From Berghia stephanieae (taxonomy: Eukaryota > Mollusca > Gastropoda > Nudibranchia > Aeolidiidae): a DNA stretch of 64,000 nucleotides. Where the stretch lies: contig CM067447.1 in assembly GCA_034508935.3 (NCBI GenBank), positions 35,477,565-35,541,564 on the forward strand, in the 5' to 3' direction. Below, piece after piece: positions 44,450 to 56,373 of this stretch; the stretch's first letter is position 1, and every line of letters starts with the position of its first letter. The notes below the pieces were generated by a model. That model was given only the letters and a program-made list of their open reading frames with translations. It searched no databases and was not told the DNA's origin. The position numbers and the translations under genes are program-made.

Positions 44450-45437
44450 CACACACAACACAGGACACAGGGCTAAAATTAAATAGGGAAAGAAGCTGAC
44501 CGTACTCAAATAATATTATTCCCGATTGAAGCCAACATATAATATTACCAAGGTCATTGACCTCACGAATTGGAGTCACAATAATAATAATAATACTTCG
44601 GTCAACCCCCCTCCCAAACATATAATATTATCCGACATCAGCAGCACACACTTTGAAGAGACTAATCAGACATACAAAATGTGTGTTGATTGACCATAGG
44701 AGATGACGAAATAAGCCAGAGCTAATTTTTTTTTCGCTAGAGATTAAAAAAAAAATTTTCCTCGATGAGAATGTGGAATGTATACCAATTAAGTGAAATT
44801 ATTCCGCGAAAAGCGGAAGGGTAGGAGCCTCTAGGTCAAGGTCATGCTTCTTGTAAATCGTTGAGACAGAAATAGCTGGTATGCCAATTTCCTATGCGAT
44901 GATTTTCTGTCGCATACCAAACTTTCCAAATGCATCGAATCTTCCTTTTCCGCGATAGGTTTGCCATTGTAGTTGTAGACTTGACTTGAATTCCTCTTGA
45001 TAAAATTGATACTAATTAAGAGGGCCATTACATAGGATGGCCTGGGATTAGAACCAAAAAAATCTTGAACTTGAAGTTGCGACAATGTAAAATTTGAGAT
45101 GGAGAAATTAAAGTTATTCCATACTGCTCATGTACATTGAACACGGACGTCAGGCAAAGCACCTACATCACATCGATGTGCGCCAATCGTTCGCGGATAT
45201 TCTTAACCACTTAAAATTCTTACTGGTAGCTTTTTTAACCAAATGAAATACTTGTTTATTTGTGATTTTATTGTAGTCGTAAGTGATAAGTACATCGACT
45301 TAAGAACATCGACTTATGTGGAGTTTATTTTTTTTTTTTTACTAATGTTATATAGGAAGAAGGGGGAGGGACCAAGAAAAAAAATCGACTTGGGTAAAAA
45401 TCGACTTAGGCAACGTCGACGTATCCAGAGTGCACTG
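43906..45437. mobile_element. T2: pogo/Tigger-type element inside MULE copy 2, 1,532 bp
   Basis: It begins CAGTGGACTCCGGATAAGAC after TA (43904-43905) and ends CGTATCCAGAGTGCACTG before TA (45438-45439). The uninterrupted site ccatctagtatttatctcc is present in MULE copy 1 near 4270-4287. On the minus strand, 44850-44960 translates to GKFGMRQKIIA, then EIGIPAISVSTIYKKHDL, a damaged psq/CENP-B HTH, so T2 descends from a Tigger transposase gene. Confidence 0.85.
44412..44462. repeat. (CA)n microsatellite inside T2
   Basis: CA repeats with two AAC interruptions. Confidence 0.95.
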
Positions 45438-45999
45438 TAGTACTTATCTCCCTTTAGGCGAGAAATCCCGTCTCAATTTACTTGTGATTGTGAGTGTGAT
45501 ACTTGGTGATCCTACATTGGCTAGACTGCTGTTGGGGCATATTTAGACTTTATTTTTAGGCGCTTGTGACCCAAGATTGCAGTCATATTTAGAATCATCC
45601 TTTCTGTTTTTTGTAACTTTTTTCTTTCGTTAAAACGACAGCAACTCGTCATAAGCACATCCCCTCTTGGTGGACTCTTCATGGGCCAACATCCTGACTA
45701 AACTAACTCTTTATCCCATTATACTATACCATTTGGAATCCCACGCCATCATGTTCTTCAATGGGACCATTTGGTTTAGCCTGGGCCCGGGAGCTTGAAT
45801 GAAACTGCATTTATTGTTCTCTACATATGTTAGGTTTGCATTTGCAACCATTTCAGTCAATTTAAGTCAAATTGTTTCAGATTTTGCTTTCAACGTAGGC
45901 CTTATAAATTGCGAACTTGTCCCATGGGGATAATTGATCCCCCCCCTCCCGCCAACAAGGACATGGTGATCACGTTGTTTCTCTCATCCCATCCCCCTA

Positions 46000-46475
46000 T
46001 ACGTTTTTCAATTTGATCTAGTTTCGGAATAAGATTACTTGATTTTTTTTCCTGGCCGTGGTCGGAGACCTTGGCTGAGAGGGAAACAGTCAACTGTAGT
46101 TAGTTTTTGATCATATTTTTTTCCTTGTAGGTCACCTCTTTGTTATGCAGTGTTGTATTTTTGGGGGTTATATAATGACTTGTAATCATTTGAGTCTATC
46201 TGTTTTAGTTGTATCCTGTGCTTGAGTCTCTATGAGACTTTTAAGTGATCTCAAACTAAGTACGCAGATGGTCTGCTATTGGAATCAACATCTGTTCGCT
46301 TTATTTAACCATTTCCCTTTGCCTTATTTTTTCTCTAGTGTGCAAATATAATTTGTTAAACTATATATTTTTTTACTGGTATCCCATTTTCTATCTTTCT
46401 ACAAGTCCTAACATGACCTCATTGTTTTATAAGCGCCATCAAACCTTTAAAAAAAGTAAAGTCCTAAAAAGAACG
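46000..46475 (+). repeat. R1-related block inside MULE copy 2
   Basis: It matches 4830-5265 block for block: ctgagagggaaacagt, tgatctcaaactaagtac, and a 3' caaacctttaaaaaaag end. Confidence 0.6.
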
Positions 46476-46549
46476 TAGATCCCATCATATTTTTTTTTTC
46501 GCGGCTAACGCCGATATTGCTCTTCTCTCTTTATCTCTAATCTCCCTCC

Positions 46550-46550
<1 letters not shown>

Positions 46551-46609
<59 letters not shown>

Positions 46610-46614
46610 TTCTC

Positions 46615-46672
<58 letters not shown>
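46551..46672. repeat. (CT)n microsatellite
   Basis: CT repeats, corresponding to the shorter CT tract at 5409-5445 in MULE copy 1. Confidence 0.95.
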
Positions 46673-46674
<2 letters not shown>

Positions 46675-47249
46675 GCTCCCCATATTCAAGACCCTATAAC
46701 TATAAAGTTGTTCTCTTTGTTTGTTTGTTTGTCTTTTCGTTCGTTTTGTTTCGTTTTTCTCCATACTCATATTGTTACGTACAAGGAATTCACAAGGCAA
46801 TAAATTTTGACTCACTAGCTTACTTAGTGGATTAATTTCAGTAACTATCATAACGAAGTACTAAACTAATTAACTGTGCAATTAATTAATATTTTTTAAA
46901 GTAAAGAAGATTTCTCATCTTTAAATTATGTTGGATTGAATTTGAACAATTTCACCAAGTACAAGTCGTCATTGTCCCAACAAACTTCGCCTGAACCTGG
47001 CATTATAAGAGAAACACAATAGTCCGCTTAAAATTCATGTCTATTTACCCTAATTACAGGTGAACGAATCAAACTACAGTTTTTTTTCCCCCAGGAAAGC
47101 GTCTCTCATATCCAAAGTCTGCACTATGTCCTAAATTAAAATGATAAACTTCTCGAGTCTGACGTCACCAGGAATGGTGTCAACGTGTTGAAGTTGAAAA
47201 TTTAGAAATTTCACCAAGAGAGAACAAAAAAAGAAAAACAGAAATAAAA

Positions 47250-47345
47250 ATATGCCAAGAAATGAGCTCGAACTCCTAACTCGCCACACCCCGGTTACAG
47301 TTACGATGTGTTAAAACAGCCGACCACCTCGCCTTCTCTCGCTTG
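47250..47345 (-). repeat. tRNA-like head inside MULE copy 2
   Basis: Counterpart of 5790-5880, with the same A-box-like and degenerate B-box-like regions. Confidence 0.4.
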
Positions 47346-47479
47346 GTAAAACAGTTTAGCCCTTTTCATATAATCTTTTCCGATGTAGGGAAAACACAGC
47401 TATGTCGGAAAACACAGCTGTGTATTCAGTACACTGATATACGGAATACACAGTACCTTTTTAAGATTTCGTGTGGAAT

Positions 47480-48685
47480 TTCCAAATTTATTTACGTATT
47501 ATTTCATTTATATTGTCAAACTCAGAAATTTACCATCAACAGATGCATTCATCTTTCACATTTGATACATTATTTGAGGCATTGTTTCTTGAGTCATTTT
47601 TCATTATTTCGAAAATAAAAACACAGCTTCGCATCACATGATGCCTTCAAGTAAAATGGATGGTCTGCTGTAAATTTTTCTTGCCTTGTTCCTGGTGCAA
47701 TGAACTTGATATTTTCTCATACATTTGAGGACTCTGACTTTGCCATGACTGTGGTAATTTATTTAATTTCGGATACACATTCAACCTGTCAAAAGCACGT
47801 TGCAGTTAGTTAAAGCTTATATTTCGTGCGGTTACAACTGTCGCTCTTATTTTTATTTTTGTTGGATTGTTTTCTTTTTCTTTTAATTTTTTTTACGAGG
47901 CGCCTAGCCTCCATGTAAACTCCATTTACCATTTCAATTTGACTAAAGTTGCCAAAATTCGCAAAGATTACCGTCGATAGATTTAAATCACACAATGTTT
48001 AATTACTAGACTAGACTCTTATGAGTCGACGCCTTCTACTTCTAAACTTAAACTAAAGTAAAAGTAAAGGCTAAAGTTAAAGGCCACTTCGGACTTGTTT
48101 GAGCCGGAGTCTGAGCATGGTTAAAATTAAAAGACAACAAAGTGCTTATTCGGAGTAGTAGTAAGTAGTACTCTGTATAGAGATTTCACGGCATTATCAC
48201 TATTCGCGTTTCCCCCCTCCCAAACCCCCAAAATTATTTGGGTCCCGGAGTTTGCTGTAGTACCAAGCACTCTCCCGTCTCTGAAAATTAGTCTTTGTCC
48301 CCTCACTGAAAACAACACTGTATTTTCTGTTCAAAATGGCATGTGAGGTCTTTGAAGTTGAATGAGAGTCGAGAGTGTGTTAATTTGAGAAGGAAAAAAA
48401 AGGAGGGATGATTGAAACATTTTGTGTAACTGAGAATTTAGATTTTGAACGTTTCAAATTTTCCTTCAACTTCAAGTCTGAAACTTGACAAGATCATGTT
48501 TGGTTTTGTTTTTGTTACCCCAATCCAATCCATGAAAATTTCCAGTCCCCACCTCTCCGACTTGATCATTCGTTCACATCATGAAATCTGTCAGATTACT
48601 TTAATGAGAATCGTTCCGTCCCCGTTTATTGTATTAGTTAATTATTTACAGTTTCAGTTTGTTAAACATATTTTATAAAGTTCCA
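47480..48685. other. Unassigned stretch, no recognised repeat
   Basis: Single-copy-looking sequence 1-2 kb 5' of the first FILIP1-like coding exon. A GTAAGT at 48161 could be a donor of a noncoding exon. Nothing else was supported. Confidence 0.3.
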
Positions 48686-48687
48686 GG

Positions 48688-48739
<52 letters not shown>

Positions 48740-48772
48740 TCTCTCCCTCTCTCACACGCACACACACACACT
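48688..48772. repeat. (CT)n/(CA)n microsatellite
   Basis: CT tract followed by a short CA tract. Confidence 0.95.
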
Positions 48773-49675
48773 CGCCGTTGCTCATGGTTCATATCTCAGT
48801 GCTCCTGCAAATATTAGAAGTTACCATCAATAAGCTACCTCTACTACTACAGCCACCACCACATCATCATTACTACTACTACCACAGCAACCTCCACATC
48901 GTCATCAAAACTATAGTACTTCTGCAAATAGAGGAAATCATTATTCGCAGTACTGCTGCAAATAGAGGTGGCCTAAAGACAAATGTTTTTGAATAAACCT
49001 ATCTCTATTTCAAAAACTAGCATCTTTCAACTTTCTAAGAAACATTTTGATTTTTCAGAACTTTAGTTCGTTAAAAAATACTGGCCTTATCTGACTCTGA
49101 CCTGTTGAGTTGACCCAATACGAAATTTTGTTGTTCAAAGGAAGTCCTGACTATTAGCATTCCCAGACATCTGGTATTGTTTTTATGCTGTCACGCGACT
49201 GTTTTGTGAAATTTGTCGTCTGCTACACTACTAACAATTAGACCTGTCAACAGAAGATATTTACGTTGGAACAGGAAAAAATGTGATATTTCTTGTACAT
49301 TTTTAGAGATGACTGGTTCCATGGTCCATAGCAGACAAGTTAATTGAATAAAAGTAAAAGAGCCTTTTATCCCCATCCCCCTCCTCCTCCTCCACCACCA
49401 AATATATATTCCTTTGTCCAAAATCACCAAACGAACGAGTGACCCACATATGAATTATTATTATTTTGTCTCAAAAACCAACTTTTACGTCATATAAAAC
49501 AAAACCTAGTTCTGCAATAGTAATATACCATTTTCTTCACCATGAGTGTTTAAAAAGTGGTAGCTCAGGATAATGATCCATATAACATGGAATGCACTTT
49601 TATGATTTATTATATTTTCAATAACTTACAATAACAAATTGATTTTTTTTGTTTTGCATGTTGTTTTCATTGCAG

Positions 49676-49786
49676 ATGACATTTTTATTGAAAGGATTTA
49701 GGAGATGATGGTAAAATACCCTGTCTACACATAATAGACATGCACTGTCTATATTTCTTGATTTGTGAAGGGTAAACACTTTAACA
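49676..49786 (+). other. 5' UTR part of the first coding exon of the FILIP1/CTTNBP2-family gene
   Basis: A strong acceptor (T-rich tract ending ttttcattgcag) lies just before 49676, so the start codon sits in an internal exon and at least one noncoding exon lies upstream. The leader has a short upstream ORF beginning at 49676 and another ATG shortly after. An in-frame TGA at 49766-49768 precedes the chosen ATG. The noncoding first exon was not located; 33560-33980 is one weak candidate. Confidence 0.6.
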
Positions 49787-49882
49787 ATGGCGTCAGGTTC
49801 AAGAAATTACAATAAGCTGAGTGCAGTTCATGGATTTGATTCTCCTCATGGTGCTGATAAAATGCAGTCCAGTACATTAAAG
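49787..49882 (+). CDS. FILIP1: FILIP1/CTTNBP2-family protein, coding exon 1 (start codon)
   Basis: This encodes 32 residues beginning MASGSRNYNKLSAVHGF and ending at a GT donor (AAG/gtaggg) in phase 0. The ATG is preceded in frame by TGA at 49766, so it is the real start of this exon's frame. The stretch is polar and low in conservation, like the variable N termini of vertebrate FILIP1 and CTTNBP2. The assignment comes from the exons downstream, which encode the CortBP2 domain (PF09727 family). Family members are coiled-coil proteins that bind actin-associated partners: filamin A for FILIP1, cortactin and striatin for CTTNBP2. They regulate cell shape and migration. Whether the gene is orthologous to FILIP1, FILIP1L or the pre-duplication ancestor cannot be settled here. 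Confidence 0.8.
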
Positions 49883-50201
49883 GTAGGGCTCTTTTTCAAA
49901 ATAAATCATTCTCCACATTCCAGCTTTTAAAAGTTGAACAAGACTACCACCATTGGCTTTGAGTATGTCAACTCAACTTAGTTCATAGCATCTGCTCTTT
50001 TAGTTTTTAGGGATCTAGGTGGTTCCTGTGCCTCACAGAAATGTTTCATTCATAAAAATAAAAAATACTAAAAGTATTATTTTCCAAAAATAAAGTCTGG
50101 TTGGTGTTTTAAAAAATCTCCACTATGATGATAAATTTAAAATTAAAATGATTGTGAGCAATTTTTATTGACATTTATTTTCCCAACAATTTCTTTTACA
50201 G

Positions 50202-50303
50202 AGACAGCCTAGTCCTGAATGGAGCAAAACCGATCTTTTGCGATTACTGAGTCATTTTGAAGGTGAACTTCAAGCACGGGATATTAGTATTGCAACGTTG
50301 AAG
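50202..50303 (+). CDS. FILIP1: FILIP1/CTTNBP2-family protein, coding exon 2 (start of CortBP2 domain)
   Basis: This exon of 34 codons is flanked by a TTTTACAG acceptor and an AAG/gtttgt donor, with both boundaries in phase 0. It contains DLLRLLSHFEGELQARD, very close to the FILIP1 signature DLxxLLSxMEGELQARE and to CTTNBP2 LLSVxEGELEARD. It then runs ISIATLK, which joins the AEKAK of exon 3, matching the family's xxLKTEKxK segment. This is the most diagnostic sequence in the window and fixes the family. The intron before it is 319 bp. The intron after it is 6.07 kb and holds the LINE/R1/T3-D nest and SINEs. Confidence in the family is high; confidence in the exact paralogue is moderate. Confidence 0.92.
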
Positions 50304-51027
50304 GTTTGTTCCAAACTCAATATAATCTTTATTACAAAGGAGTTCTGAGGCTAACCCCCCCCCCCCCCATCTATTACTGAATTGAACTATTTGCTCCTTG
50401 ATTTATTATCTTTCATATTAATATTGTCTAATTTCTAATATCCACTGTTTTCCTTACTTTTTTCATTTTTAAATTTTTAAAAAGAAAAGAAATGAAATTA
50501 GAATATACTGCAGTGATGCCAAAACTCTGGTTTCACCGGGGAAAAAAATCTGGTCAGGACCAAAACATTCTGGGTTACGGGTAACTTCTGTCAAATTCCG
50601 GTGAGGTCATATGCTCCACAGTTTCTCTCAAAAAGCCAATGTCAAATACCATCCAAATTTTATTGTCAAATTTTTAGTTTGGCATCTCTTTATGCTGTCA
50701 TTGCCATGTTCATGGATCCCACAAATAAAGACACTTTTACATCATTTTCTTTGTTTTGTAGAAATAGTGAAGTTTAATAAACTTATAACCAAAAGGTAAA
50801 CTCCCAGTATCAAAGACCAAGTAAAGGAGCAATTTGTTTTTTTTTGGTATTAAGTAACAATGTATGGACCCATGACGTAACTATAGTACTCTAGTTGGCC
50901 ATGTATGGACCTAATGCATTCTCACATGTTCCTTAAAATTTATGTCATCCTAACTTGTTCATCAAATTTTATGGGGACTTACTGATCAAGACTAAACTAA
51001 GAAAAGACCGATTATCATTGACTAGAA

Positions 51028-51030
<3 letters not shown>

Positions 51031-51061
<31 letters not shown>

Positions 51062-51178
51062 GTAATAATAATAATAGATCTTTATTGTCCATAAATATGG
51101 CAATTTGTCATTTAGTTACACTTGTTATAACGTTATATGATAACTACAACATTGAACAGATATTTCACTCCTACTTAT

Positions 51179-51267
<89 letters not shown>

Positions 51268-52656
51268 ATGCGTGCGATATACACAACATAAACATATTCA
51301 TTTCATTTTCAATTCGTTACATTTGTGGCAATTCGACACCAAATATTATCATCATTATCAATTGGTCCATTAATCTAACATTAAATAAATTAATCAGTCA
51401 ATCAGTCAACGAATCAATCCTTGATTTTGCTGTACCATATGAAATATTAAACATTTTTATTGCTGATGGAACAAACCTTGATTTATACTTGTTAGTTCTA
51501 CATTTAATTTGACAAAACCTTCTCCCAGATGGTAAAAGACTAAATTCATCTGGGTGGGGATCCTGACCTCCCATAGTGGGCAGGGAGGTACATGCTGTGT
51601 CTTCTATTCCCCATACCCGTTTTCCAATTGTTTCCTGTCATTATCTTGGAATGAGATTACATAGTTTTGTCCTGATCCTTGCCGGAGTTCCTTGGCTGGG
51701 AGGGAAACAGTCGAATGTATAGTTATAGTTTTGGGAGATGATATTTTTTTCCTTGTAAATCATCTCTCTGTTATGCATTGTATTATGTTTAATTTACATA
51801 TTATATTATATAATTGGTAAACATTTGAGTGTATTCCTTTTAATTGGGACCTGTGCTTGTGTTTGGATGAGACTTTTAGGTGATCTCAAACTAAGTACTT
51901 TGGCGGTGTGCTCTTGGAATCTACATCTGTTGCCTATTTGAACCAATTCCCCTTTGTCTTACCTTTTCTTTTATGCTTTAATTGTAGTTCTAGAACTTTT
52001 TACTATCCCATTTTCTTCCTTTTTACTGGCGTTGATATGACCTTAATGTGTTGCAAGCGACGTAAAACCCTTAAAAACAAAAACAAACAAACTAAATTCA
52101 TGGTATAAAATATGTTTTTTATTGTTGGTAATTGAGAATGCTTTCCTTTCTATTGCTTTTCCATGAATTCTTTCTTCTCCATCAAGAGGATGATTTATTA
52201 TTTTTGATGCCTCTTTGATAGATTTTGAAATTTTTGATTTTTTAAAAAGTCGGCATCCGCCAAACCATATGGTGCAGCCAAACGCAATTAGAATTTTAAT
52301 CAATGAGTCATAAACTCTTAACATAGTTTTCTTCCCTACTTGAAATGTTCTCAATTTCCTTAGGATGTATAATCTTTTGGCAACTTTCTTAGATATTATA
52401 TTAATATGTTGAGAGAAATTGAGGGAACTATCAACGGTTATTCCTAAATATTTAAAATATTCAACTATCTCAACATCATCTTTACCGATCGTCACACACT
52501 TTAAGTCGTTTTTATTTTTTACACCAAACACCTGTTCTTTTGCTTTTTTTTCAACATTTAATTCAAGCTGATTTTGTTCACACCAATCGGTGAATATATT
52601 AATTTGTTTGAAATAATTCTTTTCGGTAACTTTATCTTTTAATAATTAATTTTAAT
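51031..52656 (-). mobile_element. L2/Rex1-like LINE 3' end, split by R1 and abutted by T3-D
   Basis: Minus-strand frame from about 52650: KNYFKQINIFTDWCEQNQLE, then YLGITVDSSLNFSQHIN, RLYILRKLRTFQVGKKTML and AFGCTIWFGG, ending NNKKHILYHEF at the R1 insertion. It resumes beyond R1 at 51548-51430 with EFSLLPSGRRFCQIKCRTNK, then FVPSAIKMFN. The 3' UTR carries a CT/GA tract (51179-51265) and ends caataaagatc plus an (ATT)n tail (51031-51076). Apart from the insertions the frame is well preserved, so the copy was young when hit. Confidence 0.88.
51550..52090 (+). repeat. R1 retroposon, copy h (full length, 11-bp target duplication, inside LINE ORF)
   Basis: It is flanked by ACTAAATTCAT at 51539-51549 and 52091-52101. 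It begins ctgggtggggatcctgacct and ends cgacgtaaaacccttaaaaa with tail acaaaaacaaacaa, 541 bp. The two halves of the LINE frame (HEF / EFSLLPSG) meet exactly at the duplicated target. Confidence 0.92.
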
Positions 52657-52657
52657 A

Positions 52658-53840
52658 CAGTAGAATTACTTTAAACCGAAATTTTGGGGACCTTCTAAAC
52701 CATTTCTGTTTAAAGACATTTTGGTTTAAAGCAAGTTCCCGTTTTGCAATGTTTTTCAAGGGTAGTAACTAGCCTATTTAAGGAATTTGTTCATTTAATC
52801 GTATCATGGGTTTCCCGTTAAATGGAGTTGTTGAATAAATGCTGTCTTCGTAACCATTAATTATTTTTTTTTTTTTTTTTTGTGTGTGTGTTTTAAAATA
52901 TTTTTGGGGGTTTTCGTTTTCAATTCAAAATTGTTGAAAGAGTTGAGTTCGGGATGTCGTGTATTTTACATATCTCCGTCTTGATCAACTTTTTTTTTTC
53001 ATAGACTTCACATAGTATTTTGATTTTAAACTCAAACGTGTAAGCACAGTGCTTTCTTTTAGACATCTTTTAGTAAAATGCAAAGCTTAAATAAGATCGA
53101 AAGTTCTTGTGCGATAATTGATAATGAATGATGTGCAGCTACTCAGAGGTGAAGTGAAATGGAAATGAAAAGGCGTGTCAATGCTAAGCTGTCTACTACA
53201 CATCTCTCTTTTGTTGAAAAGCCATTAGGTTCAAAGGCCTAATTACATAGAACCCCCCCCCCCCCCTCACACACCCATTTAAACAAAGTGGAAATGAAAT
53301 GGCATGTCAATGGTAAGTTGTCTACCACCCCCCCCCCTCCTTATCGTCGTGTTGAAAATCCAGTCAGTTCCAAAGCATCAACACACGAGCGAGAACATCT
53401 CGCTTGCGTGATTCTACACCCCAACTCCCCCTCTTTCCTCATTTTTTGCCTGCCAGTCAACCGCTGTCTTCCTTTGTCTGTGCGATTGTGGTGTGAATGC
53501 CCTGGGTGTTGGCCAAGCCCAAGTGCAGTGATTGAAGTGTTTGCCTCCCCCCCCCCCCCCCACCCCACCATCACCCTCATCTTATACTTACGCTCTGTTT
53601 AATATCGCCGGGCATTATTACGTGTGGCCACCTTCCCGAATTTTTGAAGACAAATAGAGAGAGAAAAAGGGAAGGTGCTCTCAGGTTGTTTCGGTTTAAA
53701 GAAAGTCCTGCTTAGAAGTATTTTGGTTCATCGTAAGAATTAATACAAAGATAATGAAGAAACTCGTACAATTTATTAAATTCTTTGCGGTTTAAGGTAT
53801 TTTTCGGTTTAGCTTCTTTCGGTTTAAAGTAATTTTACTG
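52658..53840. mobile_element. T3-D: pogo/Tigger-type element, 1,183 bp
   Basis: The TIR CAGTAGAATTACTTTAAACC and its complement are flanked by TA (52656-52657, 53841-53842). It is nearly identical to T3-A. It inserted at the 5' side of the LINE. The minus-strand mini-ORF 52920-53066 keeps the same 48-codon HTH peptide as T3-A. Confidence 0.88.
52920..53066 (-). CDS. 48-aa psq/CENP-B-type HTH remnant (T3-D)
   Basis: Identical in layout to 8167-8313: MSKRKHCAYTFEFKIKILCE, later KTEICKIHDIPNSTLSTILN, then stop. A run of ten A keeps the frame. It encodes only the first DNA-binding helix-turn-helix of a Tigger transposase. Confidence 0.55.
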   Translation of the reverse strand: MSKRKHCAYTFEFKIKILCEVYEKKKLIKTEICKIHDIPNSTLSTILN

Positions 53841-53945
53841 TAATTGTAAATATTCCTGGTCATTTGTTTTTAAAAATTAATTTTTCTGTTTTAGACAGAT
53901 TTTTTTTTTCAATTTTGAAATAATGCCAGATTCTAATAAGATCAA

Positions 53946-54055
53946 GGGAGCCCTAATAGTTCTGTTGGTAGAGCACTCACTTCACATGCAAAGGGACTGT
54001 TGGGATTTTTTCTGACCCCATTGTCCACCCAGCAGGGGAGTCTTTCCACAAGTTC
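53946..54055 (+). mobile_element. SINE B head fragment
   Basis: gggagccctaatagttctgt then tggtagagcactcacttcac and ccccattgtccacccagcag; the rest of the SINE is missing. Confidence 0.65.
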
Positions 54056-54279
54056 CCAGTAGTGAAGGGAAACAACCTAACTGATAAAAGAGAGCTTATT
54101 TTAATGGGGTGAATGAAAAAGTTGGGGCTTGGTTTTTGCGGGAGAAGCAAAAGAAGTTGAAAGAAAGAAGGAAAAAGTAATGATAATGTCCTAGTTGCTT
54201 TCTTATCCATCTCCATCCCCACCTTCCTTCCCTCCAAGTCTTCCGTCCTACCCGGTTGACACGTCAACCTGAAAGCAAA

Positions 54280-55120
54280 TTATTAGTTTATAAATGTTAA
54301 TACTTAATTAGTTGTATATCGTTTTATATACACATGACATGATTTTTGTCATATAAGATCACTATAGAAAGTGAATTCGATGTTGAAATGGGCATGAGTC
54401 GTATATATGATCCCTGTTTCAGCAACCATTTTTTAAAGACTTTGAATATTAAAATAATTAATCATGGTATGCCTGTTATATTGATACAAAGCACACTTGA
54501 TGCTTGTAATATTTGTTATATCATAGAAATACTAACCTTTGTAAAAAAAAATAATTTAATTGCAATCGAATAAAAAATTTTTTATTTACCTCACTTATAC
54601 TTATTGATTATTCATTCCCCTTACAGATTATAAAAAAAAAAAGATAAATATCTCCAGAAATCCTAAATTTATGATTACTCCAAGGACTATTTTATTTGAA
54701 TCCTAATTTTTATATTATTATGCAATTTGTATCGAATACGATCATTTACAATGTTTTCCATTTGATCATAGGACCTTCTATCTATATCATTCTACTTGAG
54801 ATTCAACACTACTTAGTTATCGTTTCCATCTTGTTTGTTATATTATGTACATAATATTTACTTTCATGATGTCAGAGCCATCAACTTCAAGAATGACTGA
54901 AGGTTGCAGTACAGGAAAAAGACCTAAGCGAGATGTCAATTTTAAAAATTAAAACAAAAGATATAGTAAACTTAGTAAAAGTCCCACAGAAAAAAGAAAA
55001 TGAAATATTTCAAACTGCCAAAATATATCAAATATAATTGTTTCAGCAATGTTATATTACAAAAGCTTCATGTGGTATTGGTATCCTTTTACTCTGCATA
55101 CTATCCTCATTGAAAAAATA
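54280..55120. other. Unassigned AT-rich intron sequence
   Basis: Part of FILIP1-like intron 2; no repeat or exon was recognised. Confidence 0.35.
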
Positions 55121-55129
55121 AATTTAAGT

Positions 55130-55396
55130 ACAGAAAATAAGAAAGAAAGCAAGAGGATGTGTTACAAATGCTAAACAGATATAGTCCTTCAGAGCCATTA
55201 GACTTGTGGAGCTGGAGTTAAGTTGATTTCTATAGCGCAAAACGGACAATAATAATTGCTTGCTCTCCTCAAGATAGGATGCTAGTCTACCACTGATTAT
55301 TTTCCACCAGATATAACACACCCAGCCTCCCAATCACTGCTGGGTGGACAGGGAGTCAGAAATTTTTTTTGACTTCACCCGGAATAGACCCTTTGT
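55130..55396 (-). mobile_element. SINE B, copy without the Tigger (empty-site reference)
   Basis: The minus strand gives cccctgtccacccagcagtg, agcaagcaattattattgtc and ggctctgaaggac. It lies head to head with SINE A copy 4. It shows the uninterrupted site that Tigger occupies at 24150. Confidence 0.8.
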
Positions 55397-55610
55397 GCTG
55401 CTATGTGATCTAGTGGTATGACAATCGCTTTCGAGGACGTTGACAGCATTGTTCTGTTCGAAAAAATGTAATATCGCCTAACAGGCGTCATGCCTCCTCC
55501 TACATGTTAAGTGTTGCTGTTGGCCTAGGACCCTCTGTAAAATGCTTTGAGACTTTTAATTGATATTGCGCAATATAAACACTCTCATTTAATTTTTTTT
55601 TTTGAAGCGA
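55397..55610 (+). mobile_element. SINE A, copy 4 (internally deleted)
   Basis: Head gctatgtgatctagtggtat; the B-box region and left body are deleted, joining to gttgacagcattgttctg, cgcctaacaggcgtcatgcc and gttgctgttggcctaggacc. Confidence 0.75.
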
Positions 55611-56373
55611 CTTCTCTACCAAAAAAGTTAAGATGGTTACCATAACCTGAAAAATGAGCTTGGATGTAATTGACAACTAGGCATAAAGCATTAAAGGGTC
55701 TTATTGTTCAACAACAAGTGAGGTAAAATGTAATACAAACCAGACTTTTTTAATGTTCCTTCTTCAAACATTGATAGTCACCTTGTTTTTTCCAAATAAA
55801 TTCCAATTAAAGAACAGTTCACCTATTGGTATTGTTAAAGAACAGTGTTGAGACCTTTAAAAATGCTCTACAGACTATCATTACAAGAAAAGCACCATAT
55901 CCAGATTTTATATTGTTTAAAAAAACAAAAAAACAACAAATCTTTTTCATTCTGCTTATCGTGATTCTATGTGAACTTCGAATAAGATATGTGTGTGACT
56001 GTTGTAGTGATTTTGTAGTCTAATTAAAAAAAAACTATTGTAAAACACCTCTGAGCACTATTGGTGGATACTAGAGCTATATCAAATAATAATATTAATA
56101 ATAATAATAATAATGATAATATAATAATAATAATAATAATCATAATAATAATCATAATCATAATAATAAAAATAAAATGTACATAACAGTTAACAGTTTT
56201 GCCAAACCATTCAGTTAATAGCTATATAAAGTTAGAGGGGGAGAAGTGGTGATCCTTTGCTTGAAAGACGATCAATCTAATATAGATCACCTTGGAGTTA
56301 TCACATTTTTTTCCCCCCTAAAAAGTTATGTTAGTCCGCTTATGAATTTCTATTTTATTTTTTCATTCCACAG

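Noticed and set aside
49676-49708. ATG at 49676 as the gene start
   Set aside because: It opens only an 11-codon frame ending in TGA. The ATG at 49787 leads into the CortBP2 frame and has an in-frame stop upstream.
53288-53602. ORFs in T3 elements on the plus strand (also 8555-8908 and 11815-12186)
   Set aside because: They run through C-runs of different length in each copy, so no frame is conserved. The minus-strand HTH remnant explains the element better.
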